Part shown: piece after piece, positions 47,065 to 56,212 of the stretch | How the letters are laid out: the number at the start of each line of letters is the position of its first letter | Numbering within the stretch: position 1 is the first letter of the stretch | Assembly (NCBI RefSeq): GCF_000621205.1 | Contig: NZ_JHYY01000013.1 | Span: 182,983-246,982 of the forward strand | From: Halotalea alkalilenta DSM 17697 | Lineage (GTDB): Bacteria; Pseudomonadota; Gammaproteobacteria; Pseudomonadales; Halomonadaceae | Direction: 5' to 3' | DNA: 64,000 nucleotides | Made by a program: the position numbers and the translations under genes | Notes under the pieces: model-generated | The model's input: only the letters and a program-made list of their open reading frames with translations | The model's database searches: none | Told to the model about the DNA's origin: nothing

Positions 47065-47116
47065 TGAAGGGGACGTTAGAGTGCCGCCCATTCATGCCAG
47101 ACTGGCAAGTGTCCCC
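47065..47116 (+). other. Possible structured leader before the amino acid ABC genes
   Basis: GGGGAC (47069-47074) can pair with GTCCCC (47111-47116), enclosing a 5-bp hairpin TGCCA-GAC-TGGCA (47095-47107). It lies 32 bases before the binding-protein start. No known riboswitch class was recognised. Confidence 0.3.
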
Positions 47117-47148
47117 ATTCCCCTTGGAACGAAGAGAGAACCCCATCG

Positions 47149-47910
47149 ATGAGACTGCGCCACATTGCCGCCGTGCTCGCCATGACCGCGAGTGCGGCCC
47201 TGCTCGCTCCCACCACCCAGGCCGAGACCATCCGGGTCGGCATGTCGGGTGGCTACTATCCGTTCACCTTCGTGCGCCAGGATCAGCTCCAGGGGTTCGA
47301 GGTCGATGTGATGAACGCGGTGGGCGAGAAACTCGGCGACGAGGTGCAGTTCGTCACCGCTAGCTTCTCAGGCCTCGCCGGCATGCTCGACAGCGGGCGG
47401 ATCGATACCATCGCCAACCAGATCACCATCACCCCTGAGCGCGAGGCCAAGTACCTGTTCACCCAGCCCTATGTCTATGACGGCGCCCAGCTGGGCGTGC
47501 GCAAGGGCAACGATTCGATCCACGGCCCGGAGGATCTCGACGGCAAGCGCGTGGCGGTCAACCTCGGTTCGAACTACGAGCAGCTGCTGCGCCAGCTCCC
47601 CAACGCCGACCGAATCGATATCCGCACCTACGACAGCGGGATCGAGCAGGATGTCGCGCTCGGCCGGGTCGACGCCTTCGTGATGGATCGCTCGAGCATC
47701 AGCGAGCTGATCAAATCCTCGCCGCTGCCGCTCGAACTCGCCGGCGAGCCTTTCTCGCGGATCGAGAATGCGCTGCCGTTTCGTAACGACGACGAGGGCC
47801 GCGCGCTGCGCGACCGGGTCGATCAGGCGCTGAGCGAGCTGCGAGAGGACGGCACGCTCAAGCAGATCTCCGAGCGCTGGATCGGCATCGACATCACCCA
47901 GGCGCCCTGA
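47149..47910 (+). CDS. Polar amino acid ABC transporter, periplasmic binding protein (cystine-like)
   Basis: 253 residues. A signal peptide (MTASAALLAPTTQAE) is followed by a type-II binding fold: TIRVGMSGGYYPFTFVRQDQLQGFEVDVMNAVGEKLG, with ITITPEREAKYLFTQPYVYDGAQL and the C-terminal SERWIGIDIT. The latter closely resembles the KWFGxDIT end of cystine-binding proteins (TcyJ/FliY), so cystine or a related amino acid is the probable cargo. First of three genes of a complete importer. The specificity is inferred. Confidence 0.86.
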   Translation: MRLRHIAAVLAMTASAALLAPTTQAETIRVGMSGGYYPFTFVRQDQLQGFEVDVMNAVGEKLGDEVQFVTASFSGLAGMLDSGRIDTIANQITITPEREAKYLFTQPYVYDGAQLGVRKGNDSIHGPEDLDGKRVAVNLGSNYEQLLRQLPNADRIDIRTYDSGIEQDVALGRVDAFVMDRSSISELIKSSPLPLELAGEPFSRIENALPFRNDDEGRALRDRVDQALSELREDGTLKQISERWIGIDITQAP

Positions 47911-47913
47911 CCG

Positions 47914-48585
47914 GTGTCGCTCGACTTCGACTACATGCTGGTGCTGGCGCCGATCCTGCTCGGCTACCTGCCGCTGACCCTGCAGATGGCGACCATCGCC
48001 ATGGCGCTGGCGCTGGTACTGGCTTCGCTGCTGGCGATAGTACGGGTGCTGCGCACCCCGGTGCTCTACCAGGCGACGGGCTTGTTCATCTCGTTCTTCC
48101 GCGGCACGCCGCTGCTGGTGCAGCTGTTCCTGTTCTACTACGGGCTGCCCCAGGTGCTCTCCTTCATGACCCGGATCGACGGCGTGACCGCGGCGGTGAT
48201 GGGGCTGACCCTGCACTTCTCGGCCTACATGGCGGAATCGATCCGTGCCGCGATCGTCGGCGTCGACAGGAGCCAGACCGACGCGGCGCTGTCGATCGGC
48301 ATGACCCAGGCACAGATGATGCGTCGGATCGTGCTGCCCCAAGCGGTGCGGGTGGCGCTGCCGACGCTGGTCAACTACTTCATCGACATGATCAAGTCGA
48401 CCTCGCTCGCTTTCACCCTGGGTGTCACCGAGATGATGGGCGCGACCCAGAAGGAAGCCGCCAGCAGCTTCCTCTACTTCGAAGCCTTCCTCACCGTGGC
48501 GGTGATCTATTGGGTGGTGGTCGAGACGCTCTCCTTCGTCCAGCGCCGCCTCGAGCGCTGGCTCGGCCGCGCCTACCGTCGCTGA
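47914..48585 (+). CDS. Polar amino acid ABC transporter, permease
   Basis: 223 residues from a GTG three bases past the preceding stop. About five membrane helices; LFISFFRGTPLLVQLFLFYYGLP is the family block, and QTDAALSIGMTQAQMMRRIVLPQAVRVALP is the EAA coupling loop that docks to the ATPase. It belongs to the HisM/TcyL group and presumably works as a homodimer. Confidence 0.9.
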   Translation: MSLDFDYMLVLAPILLGYLPLTLQMATIAMALALVLASLLAIVRVLRTPVLYQATGLFISFFRGTPLLVQLFLFYYGLPQVLSFMTRIDGVTAAVMGLTLHFSAYMAESIRAAIVGVDRSQTDAALSIGMTQAQMMRRIVLPQAVRVALPTLVNYFIDMIKSTSLAFTLGVTEMMGATQKEAASSFLYFEAFLTVAVIYWVVVETLSFVQRRLERWLGRAYRR

Positions 48586-48617
48586 CCGGAGCATGATCCA
48601 GTGAATGAGAGCCTCAG

Positions 48618-49364
48618 ATGATCGAACTTCGCGGGCTGACCAAGCGCTTCGGCGCCAACACCGTACTCGACGGCATCGACCTGGATATCGCCGAGGGCGA
48701 GATCGTGGTGGTGATCGGCCCTTCCGGTACCGGCAAGTCCACCCTGCTACGCTGTTTCAACCTGCTCGAACGCCCCGACGCCGGGCGGCTTACGATCGAT
48801 GGACTGACGCTCGATCTGGCCCACTGCGACCGCCGGCAGGCCCTCGCGCTGCGGCGGCGCACCGCCTTCGTGTTCCAGAACTATGCGCTATTCGCCAACA
48901 AGAACGCGCTCGACAACATCGCCGAGCGGCTGATCATCGTCGACCGCCTGCCCAAGCGCGAGGCCCATGCCCGTGCCAGGGAGATTCTCGCCAGGGTCGG
49001 GCTCGCCAACCGCGAGACGAGCTATCCGAGCGCGCTCTCGGGCGGCCAGCAGCAGCGCATCGGAATTGGTCGCGCAATGGCCGCCAATGCGGCACTGATG
49101 CTGTTCGATGAGCCGACCTCGGCGCTCGACCCAGAGTGGGTCGATGAAGTGCTGGCGGTGATGAAGGACCTGGCGCTGGCGCGCCAGACCATGCTGGTGG
49201 TGACCCACGAGATGCGCTTCGCTCGCGATCTGGCCGACCGCGTGATCTTCATGGAGGGAGGGCGGATCGTCGAACAGGGCCCGCCGAGCGAGCTGTTCAC
49301 CCGACCGGCGGACCCGCGCACCCGCGCCTTCCTGCGCAAGGTGCTACCGGATGCCGAGGTTTGA
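48618..49364 (+). CDS. Polar amino acid ABC transporter, ATP-binding protein
   Basis: 248 residues. Walker A is [18 protein letters not shown], the Q-loop [16 protein letters not shown], signature [16 protein letters not shown] and Walker [15 protein letters not shown], with VVTHEM as H-loop. The pattern is that of GlnQ/TcyN ATPases. It powers uptake by the preceding binding protein and permease. It ends 30 bases before the convergent IclR gene. Confidence 0.93.
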   Translation: MIELRGLTKRFGANTVLDGIDLDIAEGEIVVVIGPSGTGKSTLLRCFNLLERPDAGRLTIDGLTLDLAHCDRRQALALRRRTAFVFQNYALFANKNALDNIAERLIIVDRLPKREAHARAREILARVGLANRETSYPSALSGGQQQRIGIGRAMAANAALMLFDEPTSALDPEWVDEVLAVMKDLALARQTMLVVTHEMRFARDLADRVIFMEGGRIVEQGPPSELFTRPADPRTRAFLRKVLPDAEV

Positions 49365-49394
49365 GCGCAGCCAGTTTTCTGCGATGAGCGCAGC

Positions 49395-50252
49395 CTAGGA
49401 CGAGTGCAGCGCGACCCTCGCCTCGGGAGCGCCGCCGCCCCAGGCCCGGGTCAGCTCCTTGGCGGTCTGGATGGCCAGCGCCCCGATCTCGATCACCCGG
49501 TCGTCGGTGACCCGCGACACAGGTCCCGAGATCGAGATCGCCGCGAACGGCTCGCGATACTCGTTGAACAAGCAAGCGGCGACGCAGCGCAGGCCGAGCG
49601 CGTGCTCCTCATCGTCGAACGAGAAGCCCTGCTTGCGGATCATCGACAGGTTGGCCTTGAGCGTCTTCGGCGTGGTCAGCGTGTGCGGCGTGTAGGCGTG
49701 CATGCCCTTGCGATGGAGCAGCTGGGTGAGGCGCTCGTCGTCAAGCGTCGAGAGCAGCGCCTTGCCCGCCCCGGAGGCGTGCATCGGCAGCTTGCCGCCG
49801 ATCGAGGCGGACATCCGCATCAGCTGGTTGCACTGCACCTGATCGATGATGATCGCATCGAAATTGACCCGATCGAGCACCGCCAGGTTGACCGTCTCGC
49901 CCGAGCGCTCCATCAGCGTGCGCAGCTTCGGATGGACCATCGCCAGCAGGTTGCGGCTGTCGAGGAAGCTGGCGCCGACGATGAACGCCCGGGGGCCTAT
50001 CGCCCACAGGCCAAGGTCACCCACCTGCCTGACGAACTCCTGCTGGGCCAGGGTGGTGAGCAGCCGATGGGTGGTCGAATTGGCCAGTCCAGCGCGCTGG
50101 GCGAGTTCGGTCAACGCGATGCTGCCGTTCGCCTCGGCGATGTACTCGAGCAGTTTCATGCCGCGCGACAGCGACTGCACCTGACCGACTGGAGCGGCGG
50201 TAGCAGCGGCGGCGCGAGGCTTCTTGCCGCGCTTCGAGGTAGGAGTAGTCAC
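49395..50252 (-). CDS. IclR family transcriptional regulator (AllR-like)
   Basis: 285 residues taken from a GTG; a TTG directly before it is also possible. A low-complexity N-tail leads to the winged helix VQSLSRGMKLLEYIAEANGSIALTELAQRAGLANSTTHRLLTTL, then the effector domain with SGETVNLAVLDRVNFDAIIIDQVQ, LPMHASGAGKALLS and GLRCVAACLFNEYREPFAAIS. The pattern is near AllR, the allantoin/glyoxylate repressor of E. coli. It lies 160 bases past urtE on the same strand, so it may regulate purine or urea nitrogen use; the target is not established. Confidence 0.85.
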   Translation of the reverse strand: MTTPTSKRGKKPRAAAATAAPVGQVQSLSRGMKLLEYIAEANGSIALTELAQRAGLANSTTHRLLTTLAQQEFVRQVGDLGLWAIGPRAFIVGASFLDSRNLLAMVHPKLRTLMERSGETVNLAVLDRVNFDAIIIDQVQCNQLMRMSASIGGKLPMHASGAGKALLSTLDDERLTQLLHRKGMHAYTPHTLTTPKTLKANLSMIRKQGFSFDDEEHALGLRCVAACLFNEYREPFAAISISGPVSRVTDDRVIEIGALAIQTAKELTRAWGGGAPEARVALHSS

Positions 50253-50411
50253 CAAGGCAGGTCCTGCACACAGGGAATGAACGCGCGAGCCCCCATGATA
50301 GCGCCTCGCGCCGCCGGATTCGACCGGGCCGGAGCGCGGAGCGCGATCGGGCGCTGCGCCCCACGGTGCACCGCGTGACGCAACGAGCGCGCCACCGCTT
50401 GCGGGCCGGGC

Positions 50412-51116
50412 TCAAACCCCGAGGTGCCGGGCGACCAGTTCGTCGCTGAGTGACCCGATCGGCCCCTCGGCAACGTTGCGGCCGCGATCGATCAGCGCAA
50501 AGCGATCGGCATAGCGGCGGGCGAACGGAAGCTTCTGTTCGACCAGCAGCACGGTGAGCCCGTCCTCGTCGATCAACCGACGCAGTACCCGGCCGATCTC
50601 GGTGACGATGTTCGGCTGGATACCCTCTCCCGGCTCGTCGAGGATCAGCAGCCGAGGCGCCAGGGTCAGGGCGCGGGCGATCGCCAGCTGCTGCTGCTGG
50701 CCGCCGGAGAGATCGCCGCCGCGCCGCCCGCGCATCTCGAGCAGCACCGGGAAGAGTTCGTAGATCCGCTCGGGAATCCGCTTGGATCGCCCGATGCCCA
50801 GCCCCGTACGCAGGTTTTCCTCGACGCTGAGCAGCGGAAATATCTGCCGCCCCTGGGGTACGTAGCCGATACCGAGACGCGGGCGCGCCTCGATCGGCAG
50901 CCGAGAGATGTCGGCGCCATCGAACGAAATCCTGCCGCCGCGAATCGGTACCTCGCCCATCACCGCCTTCAGCAACGTGGTCTTGCCCACCCCATTGCGG
51001 CCGAGCACGCAGGTGCACTGCCGCTGCGCCACCTCGAGCTCGAGCCCCCAGAGGGTGTGGCTCTCACCGTAGAACTGTTCGATCTTGTCGATCGATAGCA
51101 ACGCAGGCGAACTCAT
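50412..51116 (-). CDS. urtE: Urea ABC transporter, ATP-binding protein UrtE
   Basis: 234 residues of the LivF-type ATPase in the branched-chain/urea group. Walker A is GRNGVGKTTLLKAV, then YVPQGRQIFPLLSVEENL, signature DLSGGQQQQLAIARAL, Walker B LLILDEPGEGIQPN. The GEGIQPNIV sequence is characteristic of UrtE. The ATG overlaps the urtD stop (ATGA). It is the last gene of the urt set and pairs with UrtD under the UrtBC permease. Confidence 0.94.
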   Translation of the reverse strand: MSSPALLSIDKIEQFYGESHTLWGLELEVAQRQCTCVLGRNGVGKTTLLKAVMGEVPIRGGRISFDGADISRLPIEARPRLGIGYVPQGRQIFPLLSVEENLRTGLGIGRSKRIPERIYELFPVLLEMRGRRGGDLSGGQQQQLAIARALTLAPRLLILDEPGEGIQPNIVTEIGRVLRRLIDEDGLTVLLVEQKLPFARRYADRFALIDRGRNVAEGPIGSLSDELVARHLGV

Positions 51117-51952
51117 CGTACGAGCTCCTCTTCAGGGGCACCGAGATAGACTTCCGCCACCCTGGAATCCTTGGATACCTGATCCATCGTCCCCTCCGCC
51201 AGCACCCTCCCCTGGTGAAGCACGGTGACCTTGTTCGCGATCGAGCGCACGAAGCCCATGTCGTGCTCGACCACCACCACCGAATGGCGTCCGGCCAAGC
51301 CACGCAGCAGCTCGGCGGTACGCGCCATTTCTCGCTCGGTCATTCCCGCCACCGGCTCATCGACCAGCAAAAGACGCGGGCGCTGCATCAGCAGCATGCC
51401 GATCTCGAGCCACTGCTTCTGCCCGTGGGAGAGCACGCCTGCGGCGCGATCACGCTGCTCGGTGAGCTGGATCAGCTCCAGCGTCTCCTCGATCCGCTCG
51501 CGCGCCTGGGCATCGAGCCGGGCGACCAGGCTCGGCCACAGCCGCTTGTCGCCGGCGCCCGCGAGCTCGAGGTTCTCGAACACGCTGAGCGCCTCGAACA
51601 CGGTGGGCTTCTGGAACTTGCGACCGATGCCGAGCGTCGCGATCTGCGGCTCGTCGAGGCGCAGCAGGTCATGACGGGTGCCGAACCAGACCTCGCCGCT
51701 GTCCGGGCGGGTCTTGCCGGTGATGATGTCCATCATCGTCGTCTTGCCCGCACCGTTGGGACCGATGATGCAGCGCAGTTCGCCGTCGTCGATGGTCAGC
51801 GACAGGCGGTCGATCGCCTTGAATCCATCGAAGCTGACGCTGACCTCGTCGAGATAGAGGATCGGCCCATGACGCACGTCGACCGGTGATTCACGGGGCT
51901 TGAGGAAGTCGAACACCCGGTCCCGCTGGATCAATGAGGAGAGCGGCTTCAT
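51113..51952 (-). CDS. urtD: Urea ABC transporter, ATP-binding protein UrtD
   Basis: 279 residues of the LivG type. After an N-terminal lead (MKPLSSLIQRDRVFDFLK) come ILYLDEVSVSFDGFKAIDRL, Walker A GPNGAGKTTMMDII, IGRKFQKPTVFEALSVFENLELA, signature VLSHGQKQWLEIGMLL (the SHGQKQWLEIGM variant is a UrtD mark) and Walker B LLLVDEPVAGMTERE. GGGAGG precedes the ATG at 51952. Both ends overlap neighbours by ATGA. Confidence 0.94.
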   Translation of the reverse strand: MKPLSSLIQRDRVFDFLKPRESPVDVRHGPILYLDEVSVSFDGFKAIDRLSLTIDDGELRCIIGPNGAGKTTMMDIITGKTRPDSGEVWFGTRHDLLRLDEPQIATLGIGRKFQKPTVFEALSVFENLELAGAGDKRLWPSLVARLDAQARERIEETLELIQLTEQRDRAAGVLSHGQKQWLEIGMLLMQRPRLLLVDEPVAGMTEREMARTAELLRGLAGRHSVVVVEHDMGFVRSIANKVTVLHQGRVLAEGTMDQVSKDSRVAEVYLGAPEEELVR

Positions 51953-53112
51953 GTCAACGCCTCCCGATCCTCGTCCCGCTTGGCGCTCTTGCGCCTGCGC
52001 AGCTGTGCGAGCAGCCCAGCGATCCCTTGGGGCAGCAGCAAAGTGGCGGCGACGAACAGGCCACCGAGGACGAACAGCCAGGCATCCGGCATCGCGCTGG
52101 TCAGCCAGGTCTTGGCGTAGTTGACCACGAGCGCGCCGATCACCGCGCCGTAGAGCGTCGCGCGACCGCCGAGCGCGACCCACACCACCAGTTCGATCGA
52201 GAACAGCGGAGAGAACTCGTTGGGGTTGATGATTCCCACCTGGGGCACGTAGAGGGCGCCGGCGAGCCCGGCCAGCATCGCCGAAACGACGAACACGTAG
52301 AGCTGCACGCGTTCGACTCGGTAGCCGAGAAAGCGCACCCGGTTCGAGGCGTCGCGAACCGCCACCCCGACGCGACCGAGACGGCTGCAAATCAACGCGC
52401 GACAGACCAGGTAGCCGAACATCAGCGCGACGCCGGAGGCGATGAACAACCCCAGCCGGGTCGACCCCTGGCGCAGGTCGAAACCAAGCAGCTCGCGGAA
52501 GTCGGTGAGCCCGTTGTTGCCACCGAAGCCCATCTCGTTGCGCAGGAAGGCGAGCATCAACGCAAAGGTCAGCGCCTGGGTGATGATCGAGAGATAGACC
52601 CCCGAGACCCGCGAACGAAAGGCGAAGTAACCGAACGCGAAGGCCAGGAGCCCTGGCACCAGCAGCGCCATGACCAGGGCGAACCAGAACATGTCGAAGC
52701 CATGCCAGTACCACGGCAGCCGGTCCCAGTTGAGGAACACCATGAAGTCCGGCAGCTCCGGGTTGCCATAGACGCCCCGCTCGCCGATACCACGCATCAG
52801 GTACATCCCCATCGCGTAGCCGCCGAGGGCGAAGAACGCCCCGTGCCCGAGGCTCAGTACCCCGAGATAGCCCCACACCAGGTCCAGGGCGACGGCGAGC
52901 AGCGCATAGCAGAGATACTTGCCGAGCAGGTTCACGGTGTAGGCGGAGACGTGCAGCGGATGGCCCGCCGGCAGCGCCAGGTGGAGCATGGTCACCAGCG
53001 CCAGCGCCGCGCAGACGCTGAACAGGAACACCTGGGTGGAACGCTCATGCCAGGGGCGCACCAGCCAGCCATGGGCCATGCCGGCCCGCTTGGCGGCGAA
53101 ATCTTCCGACAT
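51949..53112 (-). CDS. urtC: Urea ABC transporter, permease UrtC
   Basis: 387 residues, LivM-type. About ten membrane helices with LGKYLCYALLAVALDLVWGYLGVLSLGHGAFFALGGYAMG, then GFGGNNGLTDFRELLGFDL, and VRFLGYRVERVQLYVFVVSAML near the coupling loop. The long loop containing MVFLNWDRLPWYWHGFDMFWF is typical of UrtC. It forms the heterodimeric channel with UrtB. It starts 3 bases after the urtB stop. Confidence 0.94.
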   Translation of the reverse strand: MSEDFAAKRAGMAHGWLVRPWHERSTQVFLFSVCAALALVTMLHLALPAGHPLHVSAYTVNLLGKYLCYALLAVALDLVWGYLGVLSLGHGAFFALGGYAMGMYLMRGIGERGVYGNPELPDFMVFLNWDRLPWYWHGFDMFWFALVMALLVPGLLAFAFGYFAFRSRVSGVYLSIITQALTFALMLAFLRNEMGFGGNNGLTDFRELLGFDLRQGSTRLGLFIASGVALMFGYLVCRALICSRLGRVGVAVRDASNRVRFLGYRVERVQLYVFVVSAMLAGLAGALYVPQVGIINPNEFSPLFSIELVVWVALGGRATLYGAVIGALVVNYAKTWLTSAMPDAWLFVLGGLFVAATLLLPQGIAGLLAQLRRRKSAKRDEDREALT

Positions 53113-53115
53113 CGG

Positions 53116-54747
53116 TCAACCCTCCGCGGCACGGCCCTTCTGCGGGAAGAGTCCGCGCGGGCGTTTCTGGATGAAAAGGATGATGAACACCAGCACCGCG
53201 ATCTTCGCCAGCACCGCACCGACCCAAGGTTCGAGCCACTGGTTGACGATCCCGAGCGAGAGCCCGGCGACCAGCGTGCCCCAGAGATTCCCCACCCCAC
53301 CGAACACCACCACCATGAAGGAATCGATGATGTAGTTCTGGCCCATGCTCGGGCCTACGTTGGTGAGCTGCGACAGCGCCACTCCGGCGAGCCCGGCGAC
53401 CCCGGAGCCGAGGGCGAAGGTGAGCAGGTCCACGCGCGAGGCGCGAATCCCCATCGCCCGGGCCATCGCGCGGTTCTGGGTCACCGCGCGCACCTCGAGC
53501 CCGAGCCGGGTGGCGCGCATCACCGCGAGCAGCGCAAGGAATACCAGGGCTGCGAACAGCATCACGTAGAGCCGGTTGAGGGTCAGCGACAGGCCGTCGA
53601 TCACCATCACTGAACCGCTCATCCATTCCGGCGTGACCACGCTGCGGTTTTGCGGCGAGATCATCGTGCGCACCAGCTGCTGCAGGATCAGGCTGACCCC
53701 GAAAGTGGCGAGCAGGGTCTCCAGCGGGCGCCCCTTGAGATAGCGGATCACGCCACGCTCGAGCACGATGCCGACCAGTGCCGAGACCAGGAATCCAGCC
53801 GGGATCGCCAGCAGCACCGCGAGCCCCGGCTGGCCCGGCAGCCATTGCTGCAGCATCCAGGTGGTGTAGGCGCCGAGCATGATCAGCTCGCCATGGGCCA
53901 TGTTGATCACCCCCATCACACCGAAGGTGATCGCAAGCCCTATCGCCGCCAGCACCAGCACCGAGCCCATGCTCAGGCCGAAGAACAGCTGCTGCAGCCA
54001 GCGATTGATCTCGGCACGTCGCTCGATCTCCCCCAGCGCCTGCTGCGCGGCGGCGGCCATCTGCGCATCGCCGCTCTGCGCCGCGCGGGTCAGGGCGAGG
54101 CGCACGGCGTTGTCCTGGCTGCCACGCAGCGCTTCGATCGCGGTCACATCACCGCGCTCCAGCCTGGGCAACGCCAGCGCTCGCTCGAGCGCGGCGCGCA
54201 CGCTCTCGTCTTCTTCACCCTCGAGCCGCGCCTCGATCAAGCTGACGAGGTCGTCGTCGACGCGGCCGAACAGCCCGGCCGCTGCGGCGCGACGCACGGC
54301 GGGATCCTCGGCGGAAAGGTCGAGAGTGGCGATCGCACCGCGCAGCTGTACGCGCAGTGCGTTGTTGATCGGAATTCGTTTGAGCTCGCGCCGCTCGATC
54401 GTGCCCATCGGCGCGCCGTCGAGCGCCGCCCTGGCCTCGAGGGAGCGTCCACTGGTCGAGGCGACGATCACCAGCGTCCCGTCGCCTGCGAGTTGGAGAC
54501 GGCCGTCGAGCATCGCTTCGAGCCATTCGCCCGCGCGTGGCGTCCCGCTCGCGGCGACTGAGTTGATCGCCTCGCTCTTGTCGTTGAACGAACCGGTGCC
54601 GAGCGACTCGAGCAGTGCCGCGTCATCGGGCGACTGGGCATGCGCCTGCTGGCCGAGAATGACGACCATCAGGCAAGCACAGAGCCCGAGCAGCGCGAAC
54701 AGCCTTGCGCCAGAGGAGGCGAATAAGGGCAGGGGGAAAAGCTTCAT
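53116..54747 (-). CDS. urtB: Urea ABC transporter, permease UrtB with periplasmic N-terminal repeat domain
   Basis: 543 residues. A signal sequence (LLGLCACLMVVILGQQAHAQ) leads a roughly 200-residue soluble region with HEAT-like helical repeats (DPAVRRAAAAGLFGRVDDDLVSLIEARL, DESVRAALERALALPRL, DNAVRLALTRAAQSGDAQM). The C-half is a LivH-type permease: LFFGLSMGSVLVLAAIGLAITFGVMGVINMAHGELIMLGAY and GMGIRASRVDLLTFALGSGVAGLAG. The extension is known in urea-type UrtB but absent from LivH, supporting urea specificity. The start at 54747 follows GGAG. Confidence 0.94.
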   Translation of the reverse strand: MKLFPLPLFASSGARLFALLGLCACLMVVILGQQAHAQSPDDAALLESLGTGSFNDKSEAINSVAASGTPRAGEWLEAMLDGRLQLAGDGTLVIVASTSGRSLEARAALDGAPMGTIERRELKRIPINNALRVQLRGAIATLDLSAEDPAVRRAAAAGLFGRVDDDLVSLIEARLEGEEDESVRAALERALALPRLERGDVTAIEALRGSQDNAVRLALTRAAQSGDAQMAAAAQQALGEIERRAEINRWLQQLFFGLSMGSVLVLAAIGLAITFGVMGVINMAHGELIMLGAYTTWMLQQWLPGQPGLAVLLAIPAGFLVSALVGIVLERGVIRYLKGRPLETLLATFGVSLILQQLVRTMISPQNRSVVTPEWMSGSVMVIDGLSLTLNRLYVMLFAALVFLALLAVMRATRLGLEVRAVTQNRAMARAMGIRASRVDLLTFALGSGVAGLAGVALSQLTNVGPSMGQNYIIDSFMVVVFGGVGNLWGTLVAGLSLGIVNQWLEPWVGAVLAKIAVLVFIILFIQKRPRGLFPQKGRAAEG

Positions 54748-54770
54748 CGGTTTTCTCCGTGGGGTACCGC

Positions 54771-54790
54771 GCGGGGCGCAAGCGCCCCGC
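54771..54790 (-). other. Intercistronic hairpin between urtA and urtB
   Basis: GCGGGGCG and CGCCCCGC pair perfectly around a 4-base loop in the 50-base gap. Such hairpins after binding-protein genes often stabilise the upstream mRNA or attenuate downstream genes, giving more binding protein than permease. Confidence 0.6.
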
Positions 54791-54797
54791 AACGGAC

Positions 54798-56132
54798 TCA
54801 CTCGGCGAGCGCGGCCTCGGCCTCTTGCGCAGCGGTACTGCCGCCACAGCTCATGGTCTGGACGTTGAGATTCCCGCAGCGCAGCGGTGCGCGCCAATCA
54901 CTGATCAGGTCACGCGAGCCAGGCAGGAAGTCCGACCATTCGTCGCCGGCGACGGTCGAAGGCGTCTCCCAGACCACCTGGAACTGGCCATCGTCCTGGA
55001 TCTCACCGATGAACACCGGCTTGGTGATGTGGTGGTTGGGCATCATCGCGGCATAGCCGCCAGAGAGGTTCGGCACGGTGACGCCGATGATCGCCTCCTT
55101 GACCGCGTCGACATCGGTGGTACCGGCTTTGCGCACCGCTTCGAGCCACATGTTGAAGCCGATGTAGTGCGCCTCCATCGGGTCGTTGGTCACCGCCGCA
55201 TCGTCCTGCGTGTAGGCCTGCCATGCATCGACGAATTCCGCATTGGCGTCGGTGTCGATGCTCTGGAAGTAGTTCCATGCGGCGAGATGGCCGACCAAGG
55301 GACCGGTATCGATGCCGGAGAGCTCCTGCTCGCCGACCGAGAAAGCGATCACCGGGATGTCGGAGGCATCGACCCCCTGGTTGGCGAGCTCGAGGTAGAA
55401 CGGCACGTTGGCGTCGCCGTTGATCGTCGAGACCACCGCGGTCGGCTTGCCCTGGGAACCGAACTGCTGGATCTGGGCGACGATGTTCTGCCAGTCCGAG
55501 TGTCCGAACGGGGTGTAGTTGATCATGATGTCTTCGTCCGCGATGCCGCGCTCGTCCTTGAGATAGGCCTCGAGGATGCGGTTGGCGGTACGCGGGTAGA
55601 CGTAGTCCGTGCCGGCGAGCACGAAGCGCTCGATGCCGAGTTCGTCGATCAGGTAGTCGACCGCGGGGATCGCCTGCTGGTTGGGCGCCGCACCGGTATA
55701 GAAGACGTTCTGCGAGGACTCCTCGCCCTCGTACTGCACCGGGTAGAACAAAAGCCCATTGAGCTCCTCGACCACCGGCAGCATCGCCTTGCGCGAAACC
55801 GAGGTCCAGGCGCCGAAGATCACGTCGACCTGGTCCTGGGCCAGCAGCTGGCGCGCTTGTTCGGCGTACATCGGCCAGTTCGAGCCCGGGTCGACCACCA
55901 CCGGCTGGAGTTGGCGCCCGAGCAGGCCACCTCGCTCGTTTTGCTGCTCGATCAGCATCAGCATCTCGTCTTTGAGCACCGTCTCGCTGATCGCCATGGT
56001 GCCGGAGAGCGAATGGAGAATGCCGACCTTGATCGGCCCTTGGTCCTGGGCGCTCGCCGGACCCGCCAGTCCCAGGCCCGTGCCGATTGCCAGGGCAAGG
56101 GTCGAGTTGCGCATCAGTGCACGCGTGATCAT
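54798..56132 (-). CDS. urtA: Urea ABC transporter, substrate-binding protein UrtA
   Basis: 444 residues. Signal peptide (TLALAIGTGLGLAGPASAQ), then IKVGILHSLSGTMAISETVLKDEMLMLIEQQN, VDVIFGAWTSVSRKAMLPVVEELNGLLFYPVQYEG and YPRTANRILEAYL: all strong urea/short-amide UrtA signatures. The C-terminus holds a Cys pair (LRCGNLNVQTMSCGG) that may form a disulfide. AGAGGTG precedes the ATG. It is the first urt gene, 80 bases after the GntR gene. Confidence 0.95.
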   Translation of the reverse strand: MITRALMRNSTLALAIGTGLGLAGPASAQDQGPIKVGILHSLSGTMAISETVLKDEMLMLIEQQNERGGLLGRQLQPVVVDPGSNWPMYAEQARQLLAQDQVDVIFGAWTSVSRKAMLPVVEELNGLLFYPVQYEGEESSQNVFYTGAAPNQQAIPAVDYLIDELGIERFVLAGTDYVYPRTANRILEAYLKDERGIADEDIMINYTPFGHSDWQNIVAQIQQFGSQGKPTAVVSTINGDANVPFYLELANQGVDASDIPVIAFSVGEQELSGIDTGPLVGHLAAWNYFQSIDTDANAEFVDAWQAYTQDDAAVTNDPMEAHYIGFNMWLEAVRKAGTTDVDAVKEAIIGVTVPNLSGGYAAMMPNHHITKPVFIGEIQDDGQFQVVWETPSTVAGDEWSDFLPGSRDLISDWRAPLRCGNLNVQTMSCGGSTAAQEAEAALAE

Positions 56133-56212
56133 CGCTTGTCACCTCTGTTTTCTTTGTGGTTAGGGGTGTCGTCGAACATCGGCGCCCTCCCCTCCAAGGC
56201 GCCGGGCCAGGC

